Of a stretch of 64,000 nucleotides of DNA, positions 49,452 to 61,440 are shown piece by piece (positions within the stretch are counted from its first letter, which is position 1; each line of letters begins with the position of its first letter). Source of the DNA: Lumnitzera littorea (taxonomy: Eukaryota; Streptophyta; Magnoliopsida; Myrtales; Combretaceae); NCBI GenBank assembly GCA_024138015.1, contig JAMXBB010000009.1, forward strand, positions 15,345,599-15,409,598. The letters run 5' to 3'. The notes under the pieces were generated by a model that saw only the letters and a list, made by a program, of their open reading frames with translations, made no database searches and had not been told where the DNA came from. Position numbers and translations under genes: made by a program.

Positions 49452-52400
49452 GTCACGCCCCGAAGCGGCAGAGTCGTAACAGCCCCCGCCGTGTAAACCA
49501 TCCTAAGATAGAAGTTGGCCTTACAACCGCTATCTTAGACCTGATCTACACAAGGCGTCCACGACTAACCCACTTTAAAGTAGACAATTTGTAATTTAAA
49601 CAAATCATTTACCTAAGAAAGTGAGAAAAGTTATATATAATCACTGTAATTCAGTTATTACATTAATCAGAAATGAAAAGTAAAATATGTGTTGATTCTT
49701 CAATGTTTTTCCTCACTCCCCAGGATCCAGCAGTTGCTAGCTTCAGAGTAGTTGTTGCCGCTTCTTAGCCAACACCCGCACGACGTCTATAGGAATGTGA
49801 GCAACCACAACTCAGTAAGTTAGGACAGAGGACTTAAAACTATACCATACACACAACAAGATTTTCAATCACTTATTAGGTGCAATGCATGTGCAAGCAA
49901 ATGCCATCGCACGACGTTGTCCGACCCGTTGTGAGATTAGAGAAATTACGCCCGCTCTAATCTGGGTTGAGGAGTTGCCGTTAATGCAACAGCTCACGAC
50001 CAAACCCAGGCTTGTGTAATAGAGACCTTGCTCCTCCTGCGACTACCTTCGAACCACTGCTTTCACCCTCGCCGTGACCTCCTCTCTTGTCACTTAGTTC
50101 GACTGAGAATGAAGAAGGGACCATTTTGCAATCCTGCGTTATCCCTTCCGAAGGGGTCGGTATTTGGCCGGAGAGTCCTAAATCCCCTAACGGGTTGCCA
50201 TGCATGTTCGATTATGATTACTGGTCGTATATTTGATTAAGTCCAATTTAGGGTGATCAATCATTACATACAATTCATACAACATGTGCCAAAGCAACAA
50301 ACAGAATCATAGCATCACCCATAATCAAGCAAATGCACACATTCAACTATCTAACAAGCACAACCAAGCATAATCTTAAGCCTCCAAAAATACAGCATCA
50401 TATTAATCCCAACTTACCTCGACTCCTCGCTCACTCACTCGAGGTCCGATTTGCTCAGGCCATCGCCGATCATCCCTATAACACGAATGTGGTTTCAGCT
50501 TTTCATATAAATATTATAAGTTTGTTTTGTCCTATATTGCTTATTGTTATGTTTTATTTAAGGTTTAATATGTCTAATTATCTAGATATCAAGTCTTTTA
50601 CAATTATTCTAGGTTTGGGGTTGGGTTTAGGTTCGATTTTCCACATCGATTTCTAAATTAGATTTTAGTTCGATTTTCTAAGTAGCGTTTTATATTCCAA
50701 CCCTAGAAATTCGTTTCAACCCATAATGTGAAATTAATCACATTATTTCCCGATACCCTAAATATGATCACTACCCCTAGTCAGCATTTTATTCCATCCG
50801 GTACACTTAAATCCCTATTTGTGTACCGAATTTACTCCTAATGTGAGAAATTTTTATATTTTTCATATAATTACATAAATTCAAGTTTCTTATCAGATTT
50901 ATTATATATCCCTATTATTTATATAATATCAATTTTTATCCTAATATTTTCTATTTATTATATTTTCAAAATTTACACATTATGCATTATTGCATATTAT
51001 GCACATAATGCATTTCTAATATTTCTATTACCCTAATTACCATCTCTAAACAGCAATTATTATTTCAAAATGTATAAATTCATCCTAAATCAGATTTTAC
51101 TCCAATTTACCCTAATTTACAAAATTATCTTAAAATGTACTATTTTTCCATATTACCTATTTACTACATAATTAACCTAATAATTACATCTAATACTCTA
51201 ATTGCTACAAGTATCATACTCCATCAGATTTTAACATCCTAAAACATCTACTTATTCACTAAGTCAGTAATTAATCTCCTAATCACCTAATTAACTCCAA
51301 ATTACCCATTTTATGCCTCATTTTAGGGCTTAAAAATTATCTAAAAATTTCAAAAATTAATTTTTGAAAACGGGCTTCATAGCACTGTTCTATATCATCT
51401 AATTAATCTACAGAAAAATTTTGGGCTTGAAACTACACTCCTAAGGTCATTTATTTCTAAACCGAAACATGCTCGGTTTTACACGATTTCTTAGGGACCA
51501 TATATTATGGAACATAATTTCATCAAAATAATATTTTTCCTACAAACTACATACAAAAATATCCCAGAATAGCAAAATTCATAATTTTCTAATTATATTT
51601 ACTATTTTTACAAAATTTCACAAGAATCGAGTTGGAAATTGGACTCATCGGTATGGGTGGCTCCGGCCACCGCGGGCCGCCATGGCCTTGTCGTCCGGCC
51701 TAGGCGTTTCCACCACCGTGTGGTGGTGGTGGCCGTCCACTTCCAGCTGCTCGTCTGGTAAGGGTTCCCTTTAAATGTCCTAACTGCACAGTTTTTCTTA
51801 TTTTTTTTATTTTCTGGATTTTCTCTCGAATTTTCGACTCTCCCTAATTTTATCACTTTCCAAATTGTCCAAATGAGCTCTGTAAATTTTTTCCCTATTT
51901 ATAGACATTTGCTGTAATTAATATGCATTAATTTGACAAGACTTTGTCCAAATTCCTTAATTTTTGGCTTTTAAGTTGTTTAATTTTTATTGGCTAATTT
52001 TTCTTTTTCTTATCCTGACATGCCACGACCTGATATTGATGCATCTTATCCTCTTCTGATTTTTTCTGATTTTTCCATAATTATTTTATAATTTTCTTTA
52101 ATTATTTGCTTAGTTTTTGGCCAAATTAGGTAATTACGCGTATTTTTATCTACACGTAAATACATGTGGGGTACACGTGAACATTCCTAAATATTATTTT
52201 AGTCATTCTAAAATTTTTAGTATACATATAATCCATCTCTAATAATTTATTAGTTATTAAATTACACTTTTTGCCTTTTCAGTAATTAGCAATTATTATG
52301 CTTAAAATTTGAAAATTTTATAGTCTCTTATTTTATTTCTTATTTTCTTAAATTTAAGTTTATGGGGTCATTTTTACTAATATTCTTCTCAATAGTTTAT

Positions 52401-52494
52401 AATTTGGGTTTGATTGGATCTTTTAACCGATCGCCCTAAACCTTAGGTTCTAAGTTCAATCCTACGGTTACTTGGCTGAACTTTGGGGCTTACA
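49452..52494 (-). repeat. Gypsy solo LTR, copy C, with target duplication AGGGG
   Basis: On the plus strand it starts TGTCACGCCCCGAAGCGGC and ends TTTGGGGCTTACA. AGGGG stands at 49447-49451 and again at 52495-52499. It is 3043 bp. It is the closest match to copy A by eye, including the 50333-50656 plus-strand open frame that parallels 9786-10160. A TATA box (CTATAAATAGGG, minus strand) lies near 51895-51906, and the GT-rich (GGT)n patch at 51718-51731 is shared. There is no internal sequence, so it is a solo LTR. It interrupts the gag-protease junction of the Tat-like element. Confidence 0.92.
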
Positions 52495-53468
52495 AGGGGG
52501 ACTTGCCAATATTGACAATGCTTACAGTGGTCTCTTTAGCTTTGTTGGAAAATCTCGGAGGGAGGTGTCTTCTTCTCAATTGCTTCAGGATTAGAAAGCC
52601 TTTTAATAGCAATAGCTTCCTCAATTCGGTACCCTAAGGCTACAATTTCTGCAAAGTTAGAAGCAGGGTACTCAATAAGATGTTGGTAATAAGGGCTTCC
52701 AAGAGTATTAATGAAAGCGAAGGTCAGATCTTTTTCGGTTAAGGGTAGAGTTACCCTAGCCGCCTTGCCCCTCCATTTCTAAGCATATTCTTTAAAGTTT
52801 TCGTTAGCCTTCTTTCGTAGATTATTCAGATCCCACATGGACGAGGCGACTTCGATGTTGAATTTATACTAATTATAGAAGGCCTATGCTAACTTATCCC
52901 AAGTACCAATCTCATTTAAATCCAATTGGGCATACAAAGTTAAGGCGGGCCCAATCAAGCTATCCTGAAAAGTTTAGACCATTACCTTGTCATGCTTCGT
53001 GTATTTTCTCATTTTCCTGATGTATAACCTAGTGTAGAGCTTCGGGCAACTAGTCTCATCGTATTTCTCAAATTTCGGCACTTTAAATCTTTTCGGGAAG
53101 TCATCATCTTCATATGTTGGCAAGTTGATCATTCCCATCTGTTTAAACTCATTAAACATTTCTAGGGTTTTCATTTTCTCGGTCAACTTCTGCATAAACT
53201 TTCTTTCCATCTTACGGTGTTTCTCTTCAATCTCCTTCCTTTATACATCAGCATTTAGGATGGATTCTTCATCTTCCAATTCAGGGGGAGGGGTCGTTTC
53301 TACATTCTAATTTAGGTTGACTTGAGATCTTTGTTTGTCGTTAAGAATCCTAATAGCTCGATTGAGAGCCTGAATCTATTCCACCATCTTGTTCATATTT
53401 TCTTCCAGAGTTGCTGCTCTTGGGTCAGGCTTGGTTTAACTAAAATTTCCAGTACCTTGAGTTGACAT
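52495..53468 (-). pseudogene. Tat-like Gypsy gag
   Basis: The start codon at 53468 gives M-S-T-Q-G-T-G-N-F-S. Core blocks are FKVPKFEKYDETSCPKLY, L-R-K-K-A-N-E-N-F-K-E-Y-A, KWRGKAARVTLPL, E-K-D-L-T-F-A-F-I-N-T-L and YYQHLIEYPASNFAEIV. This is the Gypsy/Tat capsid domain; the longest open piece is 52974-53210. Stops at several positions break it. The zinc-knuckle part is not distinguishable, and the solo LTR follows directly at 52494. Confidence 0.8.
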
Positions 53469-53469
53469 T

Positions 53470-53831
53470 CTGGCTTTAGAACAAGTGAATATCGAGCTTT
53501 TAACTGAGTCTGCTCGCTTAGATGATATTCACTTGTTTAGTGAATTAAAGATTTTTAAACCCAAGTTTTAGACTTTTTGGTGAATTAGAGATTTTTTTTT
53601 TTTTGTTGTTCTATTGTTTGCCTCTTTTTTGTTTTTTTTTTTTCTTTTAAAAAGTCAACTAAACAAATAAATGAACAATAATAATAATGAGCGAGAGACT
53701 GTACAATTAATGAAGATTTTATTTACTAAAGCTACAAATCTATTGATCTTAAGATCCAACTTATACAACGAACTAAAAGAAAAGAGAAGAAAAACTCCTA
53801 ACCAATCTTCCTAAAAACTTAAATCTTATAT
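53470..53831 (-). other. Spacer between ORF1 and gag of the Tat-like element
   Basis: About 360 bases with a T-rich run (53591-53651) on the plus strand. I see no domain in it. It separates the upstream ORF from gag, as in other elements with an extra ORF1. Confidence 0.5.
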
Positions 53832-55358
53832 TTACAAGAGGCGGCGGATCTAGCTGGGACAGGCTTCATCAACTTCCCTCATAAGTCTTCATACCGTAAC
53901 GTCCCTTTCTAAAATCTTACTCCTTAGGAATTGATTTTTCTCCAATAGTCTCTCATTTTCCAGCTTTAACTCTTCAACAATTCTCTTACTTTCTTGGAAC
54001 TGGGATTCAACTTTAGCCCGTATGGTGTCTCAATATGCTTGCTCAGTAGGTGAAAGACGTGCTGGTTCTGACTCGTGTCTGAATACGTCTGGAGCTTCAT
54101 GCTGTATCTTTCTAGTCCTCTCCAACTAATCATAAATGAATTGCTTGATGACTCAATATTCTTCGACTTTTCCCCTCAAAGTTCCTACATTGACTATCTT
54201 TTTTACTTCTCTCCATTCTCACAGCTTTATGAGTTCTACTAGTTGTTGAATCAGAGTAGCTGTGGGTAGGCATGGATCTTGATAATTTATCTTGACGATG
54301 TCTCAGGAGCCTCTATAAGCTATCTCTTGAAGTGGACCTAGCTGTCTGATGGCACAAGATGGGAAGTATCCTATATAACTAGTAATATTGATAAGGGGGA
54401 TTCTTGCATAATCGACGCACCTTAAGATGGCTTGAGTGCAGTGGCTCCATCTTGCTGTCTACATAAAGTCTACTGGTTGCATTTTGCTGATAACTGACAC
54501 CTATCCATTAAACTGAGCTTCATCTAGTATCTTGAGGTAGCGGGCAAAGTCGTCAATCAGATTCATATTTTCAGTCAGGAACTCTTTGAGAAGATTCCCT
54601 CCATACCTCTGTATATGGCTGAGAAACCACACGGCAAAGATTGTAGGGTTGGCTATGAAATAACCGTATCCCTGCTTCTTCAAGTGAGTAAGTGTTCTAA
54701 ATTGTTCTGTTAGTAACGCCAGTATATAAGATTTACCGACTAGGAATTGAGTCACTAGCTCGGCTATCCTATAATCGACTTGACCATATTTAAAGGAAAA
54801 TAACATTGTTTCAAACACTGCTACAATAAATGCGTTGACCCTCTTTTTAGCCTATGATTCATATCTTCCACAGAAGATCTGACGATATCTCTAATAGGCA
54901 TTTGGGCTTGAAAACCACTCCACTAATCTTAAGATGTTGAGACATTTTTTATCCTTTAAAGACATAAATGGCGCCAAAGCTGACTTCTTGACTCCTAACA
55001 AAATGTCATGAAAGCTTTCTTGGGTTTGACTTTGTGATGAGGGATAGTTATGCCTGCTTCAAGGGGCAGGGTACGAAGTAGCTACGAGTACTTTTCTATA
55101 GTAGGTGTCAACACATGTGAGCCGAAATTGAAAGCTGCAGACTCTGGGTCCCAGTAATGGATGAGGGTTTAAATTAGAGGCCAATGGAGCTAGACCTGCA
55201 TGAGGGATATGACCAGCCCAATCTTCTTTGTGAATGTAATCTTGCTTAGCAAGTGGAAGCTGATTCAACTAATCTCTCAAGATGGCTTCGGGGAAGGAGT
55301 ACTTATCCAACTGGACTTCATGGATGAGCTCTGGACTAACACTACCTAGACTCTTCAT
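53832..55358 (-). pseudogene. Extra ORF1 upstream of gag (DUF7745-like) of the Tat-like element
   Basis: The start codon at 55358 gives M-K-S-L-G-S-V-S-P-E-L-I-H. Read through stops, it is about 508 codons. The middle (54501-54818) has Y-G-Q-V-D-Y-R-I-A-E-L-V and F-A-V-W-F-L-S-H-I-Q-R-Y, reminiscent of the plant mobile-domain-like/DUF7745 proteins found upstream of gag in Tat/Ogre elements. The C-terminal part has a coiled-coil look (F-Q-E-S-K-R-I-V-E-E-L-K-L-E-N-E-R-L-L-E). Its function in the element is not established. About ten in-frame stops and frame breaks make it a pseudogene. The domain name is by resemblance only. Confidence 0.6.
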
Positions 55359-56232
55359 ATCTATATTACAAAAATATATAAACAAGATAAAATGCAATGA
55401 TTATTTACAACAAAGCCACTAAATTTAGAATAAAGTTGGATATGATATTAAAAATTTCTTAGCTTTTTCAAAGATTTTTTTAGAAATTGCGTAGCTTTTC
55501 ACTGACTAAGGAGCAATAAAAGAAAATAAATAAAACACATATAACATAAGGAAATAAAATATTTACAGAGAAACGAGCATAATCTAACATATAAAAGATG
55601 CGATATGTTACACACAGATGCAATGCAGTAGGGTTGGTAATTAATAAATTATAGGAAGTATGATGAATCCGTGGTTAGGAAATACCCTTATATATAAGTA
55701 GGTTCGAAATATGATTTTTTAAAATAAATGAAGCTTGCAAATACTTATATATAAGGGTTACTGGTTGTTTTTTTTAATTAATTTCCCTTTTTTAAAAAAG
55801 AAAGTCGAACCAATCGCAGATTAATCGGACTTTTCCTCCTATAATTTAAAAAAATAATTACCCCTTTTTTCGAAAAGGATGATGCAAGAGGGTGGGGTTT
55901 ACGAGTCCTAAGCTTTGTAACTTCAAAGCTTTCTGAAGAGAAGCCTAGTGGGCTACATCGAAACTTGAATGGGCTCGTCTATCACCACCAGGCGGGGGTA
56001 AAGACCCCAGCGACCTGAGGGTTACATAATGGCAGCCTGTCCTAAGTTCCTAAGGTAACTTAAGTCTGACTATATTTAAACACACAAATGGTTAATAAAA
56101 ACCTGTCTTATTAAGGCTTGCATCACTAAAAAATAATTAGTACAACTATAATGTAATATAAAAAGAAAATAATAACACAAAAGCTTATCAAAATTTCTTT
56201 TTTTAACTTTCACATGACTAACCCACCAAGCA
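55359..56232 (-). mobile_element. Leader of the Tat-like element
   Basis: Untranslated sequence between the PBS and ORF1. No open frame or structural signal is evident. A CACCAGGCGGGGGTAAAGAC tract is present near 55986-56005. Confidence 0.6.
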
Positions 56233-56254
56233 TCCTCAACGGAGTTGCCAATTT
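56233..56254 (-). other. PBS region of the Tat-like element
   Basis: On the minus strand AAATTGGCAACTCCGTTGAG directly follows the LTR end CTCGACA. It parallels the 529-550 site and the TTGGCGACTCC wording of the group. Confidence 0.6.
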
Positions 56255-58156
56255 TGTCGAGCCCTATTTCAATTTACTTAATTTAACTCATATCAAGCCC
56301 AGTCTGCTTAATATAAATTACTTGACATTAAACTAAGAAAAAGAAATAAAAAAAATGGAGTTACCAACCAATTAAATTGGTGAAAAAAATAAAATTAGGG
56401 TGTTTACGTAGGAAAACCCTAATTTGACCACTAGTCTGCAAATATTCTAAAAAAAAAAATTGATTTTTTAGAAAATTGAACCATAAAACTAGATTCGGGG
56501 GCTAACCTAATAAGACTAAGTCATCATGTAAAAATAAAAAAAAAAAAATTAACTAGCTTTATTTTTGTAATTTTTCTAAAAATATAAAAAATATTCCTAA
56601 ATAGGTAAAATATAACTAAAAATGATTTTTATTATTTTTTCTTACGGATTTTTTTAAGAAAAAAAGGAAAATTTTTTTTTTTTAGATGGTTGCCCTAAAG
56701 GTACTTACGTACCTGCTAGTCTGAATCAAACCGATCGTAGTTTTTTTTTATAAAATTTTTAATGGGTAGTCATTTTTTATTTCGAAATTTAACCAAGTTT
56801 ATGTATATTTATCAATTTATTATTTAAAAAAAAAACCTAACAAATCTAATTTTCTCGAATTAAATAGAAAACCCTAACTAACTAAATCTCTTTTTAAAAA
56901 ACTCAATTCAAATTTTTTTTATTTTTCAAAACTACTATATGTAAAAATATATATTTTATTAAAAAAACATGATTTTTCAAAAAAAACTTAATTCAATTAA
57001 ATTTTATTGGAATGGCTTTAAAAAAAGTTTCAATAAAAATAAATAATAACAAAAAAAAAGCTTGCACTTAAATACAAAAATAGTTAATAAAGGAAAGAAA
57101 ACATAACTAATAAAGTAAATCAATAAAAATTAATGAAGTAAATAAAAAAAACTTAATGAAAATATACCTAGCGTTGGATCATGTCGGTGATGGTAAGCAT
57201 TCGGGCGAGAGCTGAGCGTTGTTGGGCGAGACTAGGTAAGAGCTAGGCGACGCTGAGGTGCTGTTGGGTGATACTAGGCGAATGACTGGGCAATACTGAG
57301 TGAGTGTGGGCGAATGTAGGTATTGTAGGTGAGCGACTGGGCAACAGCGGCGGTGGCTTAGGCGAGCACAGGCAACACTAGGTGAATTTAGGCACTGTGG
57401 GTGAGTGATTGGGCGATAGCGGTGGTGGCTTAGGCGAGGGTATAGGTGACATTGGGCATGTGTAAGCGAGGGACTAGGCGACACTGGCGGTAGCTTAGGC
57501 AGCAGCGGCGATGGATCGAACGACAATGGCGGTAGCTTATGTGATAGTACGTGGTGGTTGTGTGGCATTATAGGTAATGGCTTGGGTGGTGGTGCGTGGT
57601 GGTACGTGGTGGTTGTATAGTATTGTAAGTGGTGGCACACAGTGGTTTGGGTAGTAACACGTGGTGTTTTTGAAGGAGTGTGATTAAAAACCTCCTCAAC
57701 TTCTTCATTGACGTGCTATTTATAAACTCAAAACCAAATCTTTCGTATCGAAGATACAAAAGATATGATTATGATTTTTTAAAGATTCACCTTAACTTCT
57801 AGAAACCCTAGTTAGTTCAGGCTTTTTCTTTCCAGGCTCGAACTGATTCAATTAAATATAGCTCGATAATTTAATAAATCTTGATTTGAGCTCCTATATT
57901 AGATGAATTTTATTTTATATTGGTTTGGCCCAAAATTAATTAAGCTTATGTTGTCGCCTAATCCAACAATTCAACTCAATTCAAGTTGACATGACTCGAC
58001 TCATGACTCAACTTACTACAACCTAACTTGATTTTCTTTTTTCATTTTTTCTTTTAATTTTCATTTTTTTATTATTATTTTTATTTTCATTTTATTTTTC
58101 TATTTATTTATTAACTTGGCTCAATTAACAAAATTGGCAAAAATAAGGTGTCTACA
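56255..58156 (-). repeat. 5' LTR of the Tat-like element
   Basis: 1902 bp. On the plus strand it starts TGTCGAGCCC and ends GTGTCTACA, so it reads TGTAGACACCTTATTTTTGCC on the minus strand, the usual Tat/Ogre LTR start. Shared blocks with 552-3005 support the family call. The 57179-57640 minus-strand open frame (Pro/His/Ser-rich) is the translation of a degenerate tandem repeat in the LTR, not a gene. Confidence 0.75.
57180..57560. repeat. Degenerate tandem repeat within the LTR
   Basis: Units built on GTGAGTGATTGGGCGATAGC and GGTGGTGGCTTAGGCGAG recur with about 70-85-bp spacing (for example near 57330 and 57400). Shorter repeats of a GGGCGA/TAGGCGA word run throughout. The plus strand is G/T-rich. 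Confidence 0.65.
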
Positions 58157-58800
58157 TGATGGTAGCTAGACTTAAGATCAATCTTGCTAAAAATCTTGGT
58201 CCCACTTAATTCATTTAGTATATCTTTCAACCTCAGGATATGATACCTGTACTTGATAGTAATCTTGTTTATGCTTCGGCAGTCTACACACATATGCTAG
58301 GTTCCATCCTTCTTTGGTATTAGAAGTGTTGGTACAACGCAAGGGTTGAGGCTTTCCCTAACATATCATCTCTCTAACAACTCATTGACTTATCGTTGAA
58401 GCTCAGTAACTTGCTCGGGATTCATTTGATAGGTTGGCTTATTTGGTAGTACGGCATTAAGTACTATGTCAATGCAGTGCTCTATGCCTTGAGTTAAGGG
58501 CAACCCCTCGGGTAACTGTTTTGGGAACAGATTGGCATACTCGTCCAGTAACTCTTTGATTTCTTAAGGTACTTCACCCCACTCTTTCATTTTTAATAGG
58601 CGTTTGACCAACACAAGGGTTAGCTTATCAGTATTGATGACTTTTCGAAGCTTGGCTTTACTCATCACTAGAGCCTTCTTTAATCCGCGAGCAAGTTTTG
58701 TCTACAATTTGTTAACTTCTCTCAGTGGCATGGAGTTTAGTGTGATCTTTCAATCATGGTTCTCATACATGTACATGTTCTTGTAGTCATCATGGATAAC
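58157..58800 (-). pseudogene. Gypsy RT N-terminal fragment, cut by the Tat-like LTR
   Basis: Minus-strand translation gives P-E-G-L-P-L-T-Q-G-I-E-H, the RT-leading block Y-Q-M-N-P-E-Q-V-T-E-L, LIPKKDGT, CVDCRSINKITIKYRY, D-I-L-N-E-L-S-G-T-K and IFSKIDLKSSYHH, where it stops at 58157. The D-L-K-S-S-Y-H-H motif is the region just before the F-S/G-Y-H-Q-I block of Gypsy RT. The rest of RT is not found, because the far side of the inserted element is lost. Stops are present. Confidence 0.85.
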
Positions 58801-59110
58801 TCTTCTGTTAAACACCTATGACCTACCTAGCAATACGTAGGAAGTACACATGGGCAGTACGTCGTAGAGAATCTGGTCTGAGTAATTCGTTATAGTGATC
58901 AGTAGTAGTATTTGCCAAATGACATGTAGTGCTCCTTTCTGACTCAACAAGTGTAACTTGTACGATTTTAGATGTGCAACAATCAGTAACTTCAATTTTG
59001 AAATAAGATCAACTGATGCCACATTAGTGCAACTTCCACTATCCATAATAAAAGCACACACCTGATTATTCACCTTATAGATGGTATGAAACAAATTCTC
59101 TCTACTCTTC
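58801..59110 (-). pseudogene. Gypsy aspartic protease region
   Basis: The stretch 58816-59094 reads N-Q-V-C-A-F-I-M-D-S-G-S-C-T-N-V-A-S with the catalytic D-S-G at 59035-59043. It then has S-Y-K-L-H-L-L-S-Q-K and ends with Y-D-V-L-P-M and Y-V-L-L-G-R, the flap and end motifs of this protease family. It is open over about 92 codons, a longer intact piece than its neighbours. Confidence 0.85.
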
Positions 59111-59269
59111 CTCTTGTGAAGGTTCCATGTTCATTGTGCGTCAAACAATCATGATCAACTGGTCTAAGTCCTCGACCAACACATCTTCTTCAATCAGTTC
59201 TTTCTCGGTAGGGATCTCCTCCTCCTTAGGTTCCTCATTTGTACTATCTATCTCTAGCTTTGAGATTTC

Positions 59270-60366
59270 TCCCTTAATGACCATTGTCTGTCGATTCAGG
59301 CACCGAGTAGCCATTGGTCCAAACCCTTGGCACTTAAAGCACTTGATATGGCTTGCCTTCTTACTTGATTCTTACCCATTCTCATAAGTTCGGGTCGGTA
59401 CTTTAGTGTTAAGTTGGCCTTTCTGATCGGCTCGAACATCTATCTTTCGGCTCGACTCAATACTCGACTGAGCTCGGTGACTCGCTTGTCCAGGTTAGCT
59501 AGTTGGTAACTTGGCCGGTAATTGGCTCCTTCTTTGCCTCTCTACTTGTTAAGCTATTTGATGATCTCGTCCATTGTAGTAAATCGTTGGAGTTTCACAA
59601 TGTCTCAGATGTCACCTCTCAACCTAGTAATGAATCTTAAAACTGTTCGAGTTGGTGGTTCCTCCACTTCGCAATAGATCATAAGCATTTGAAATTCTTG
59701 AACATACTCGTCAACAATTCGGCTTCCTTATCTTAGCTCTTGAAGCCAAGTGAAGGTATCTTAAAGATAAGTTTACAGCACAAACCTATTTCCGAGTACT
59801 CTCTTCATCTCGAGCTAAGTACTAGTCTCTCGGTAGCCTTCTCATCTCCTCGAGGCCTGAAAATTCTTCCACTACATGGCGGCATACCTAGAGAACTCAA
59901 CAGCAATAGTTCAGACTTTCTTATAATCCCCATACTAATAATAATAAAAAACACGCTTCACCTTTTCTTCCCACTCCAAATATTCATCAGTATTCCCAGA
60001 TCCATGAAAGCTCAGAATCTAAATCTTTACGTGGTCAAATGCTCCGAAGACTCATACACGCTCTTCTTTAAAAGACTCTTCTTCTTCTTCGTCTCCCATG
60101 TCTATCAAATCAATCCTTCTCCTCGTTCCTCCACCTCGAAATGGTCATGCTGGGTTCTGACCTCTAATAAGTTGAACAGCTTGTAGAGTGTTTTGTGTGG
60201 CCTTAGTTAGTCAACAAGACAACATATGAACAGCTCGAGTCAAATCCATCAAGAGGTTAGCTGCTCTTTTGTTAGTACTTCTAAGGGTTCCTTGAGACCA
60301 TCATCCATGGTGGACAACTCCACTATTGTCATCTCCCATACCAATATTCACACTCGGGTTTGTCAT
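59270..60366 (-). pseudogene. Gypsy gag with altered CCHC knuckle
   Basis: The start codon at 60366 gives M-T-N-P-S-V-N-I-G-M-G-D-D-N. The core reads L-S-F-H-G-S-G-N-T-D-E-Y-L-E-W-E, D-T-F-T-W-L-Q-E-L-R-Q-like, I-V-D-E-Y-V-Q-E-F and F-I-T-R-L-R-G-D-I, i.e. Retrotrans_gag. The knuckle at 59300-59341 is C-F-K-C-Q-G-F-G-P-M-A-T-R-C, with the His replaced by Pro. Antisense open frames here (59740-60186, 59127-59387) are shadows. Confidence 0.8.
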
Positions 60367-60527
60367 TTTTTCTATAGATTTAAAGTTTAAACAAACACTT
60401 CAAGAAATTAACAGCTAGCAATCATAGTAGCTAAGATGAATATAGTAACTTGCTTTGTTTCATACACGTAGAACGAAATATAACAGAACTCCTAAAAAGA
60501 ACTAACTATAGCTTACATGAAACCTCT

Positions 60528-60539
60528 ACTCTAATACCA
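60528..60539 (-). other. Initiator tRNA-Met PBS of the Gypsy element
   Basis: The minus strand TGGTATTAGAGT matches TGGTATCAGAGC at 10 of 12 positions, four bases inside the LTR end at 60544. Confidence 0.65.
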
Positions 60540-60543
60540 AGAT

Positions 60544-61440
60544 TGTGCGAACTGTGACCAAAGACAAACAAGACCGGTCGCTAGATAGGTCCAAGCTTAC
60601 AGAAAGCTCAAAAAAGAAAGTGATGAGGAATGGGCGAAAGGACAAATGTGAATGAAGAGTGAGCAAAAACCCACGAACAACTCCAATGAATATGATACAC
60701 TAATGGAACTTCTGAGGACTTATAACACAACTCGATATGACGCACAAGATGATCCGATAAAGTTACTCGCCACCTAGCCTTGCTTAAGGGTTAAGATAAG
60801 AGTGATGCTGAGAATAAACAAGTAGTGTTTACGCAAAGAAGGAAAAATACTCAAGTGTATTAATGATGATTTGATGATGTAGCTACAATTATAGGGGTAT
60901 TTATACCTATAAGTTAAGGTAAGTTGCTTAAAAGGGAAAAGACAAAAAGGGTATTTCCTAAGGAAATAATGTATAAGATACAAAAGGGTAAAAATGAATA
61001 TTTAAGGAAAATAATCATTGATATAACAAATTCTACACATGATTCTGTACATGTGGCAATGCTGTATTGGCAAGGCCGTTGGAAGATGCAAACAAAAAGT
61101 ACAGGCAGCTTGCTTGTCCAACCAGAGGTAGTTGAGTCAGTTCGAAGTCTCTCTCTTGTCATCTCGGCAAAGGTGATGCTTTTATGTTTCCCCTTTCTGC
61201 CAACTTAACTATTAGACCCTCACGTATGCCAAACCAACTGAACAACTGTGCTATGACAGACTATCTGAGTAGCCAACCCCAAGACTATCCAAGCTGAGCT
61301 CTCAAGTTAAACACAAACATCTAACCTTAACCTAAGCTGACTACTCTACAGTTGGACTAATTAGCCCCTGACTTGATTCAAATCAGGTTAGCACCTGACT
61401 ACAAATTCTTTTCTCACCCACTTATACCATATTTCTAACG
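60544..61440 (-). repeat. 5' LTR of the minus-strand Gypsy element
   Basis: The inner end is TGTGCGAACTG at 60544 on the plus strand. A TATA-like GGTATAAATACC (palindromic) lies near 60897-60908. It shares ordered blocks with the LTR at 31030-31890. The outer end is not fixed; sequence near 61440 is a guess. Open frames at 60914-61162 and 60924-61208 lie inside it. Confidence 0.55.

Larger units (their letters stand above)
46031..58156 (-). mobile_element. Tat/Ogre-like Gypsy element, truncated at its 3' end and split by a solo LTR
   Basis: Order on the minus strand: 5' LTR (56255-58156), PBS (56233-56254), leader, extra ORF1 (53832-55358), gag (52495-53468), protease (48.17-49.45 kb), RT and RNase H (about 46.03-48.11 kb). 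An extra ORF before gag, the LTR start TGTAGACACC and the protease wording DNGSSLNVCP are features of the plant Tat/Ogre group. Integrase and the 3' LTR are missing; recognisable sequence ends near 46.03 kb. The 5' LTR abuts a broken Gypsy RT at 58157. The element is inactive. Confidence 0.75.

Noticed and set aside
57179..57640. 153-codon Pro/His/Ser-rich minus-strand frame
   Set aside because: It is the translation of a degenerate tandem repeat within the Tat-like LTR; its composition is dictated by the repeat.
46031..58156. Endogenous pararetrovirus
   Set aside because: Flanking LTR, PBS and the Tat-type protease, gag and ORF1 point to a Gypsy retrotransposon; no movement-protein or coat motif was seen.
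59740..60186. 148-codon plus-strand frame
   Set aside because: It is antisense to a recognisable Gypsy gag on the minus strand.
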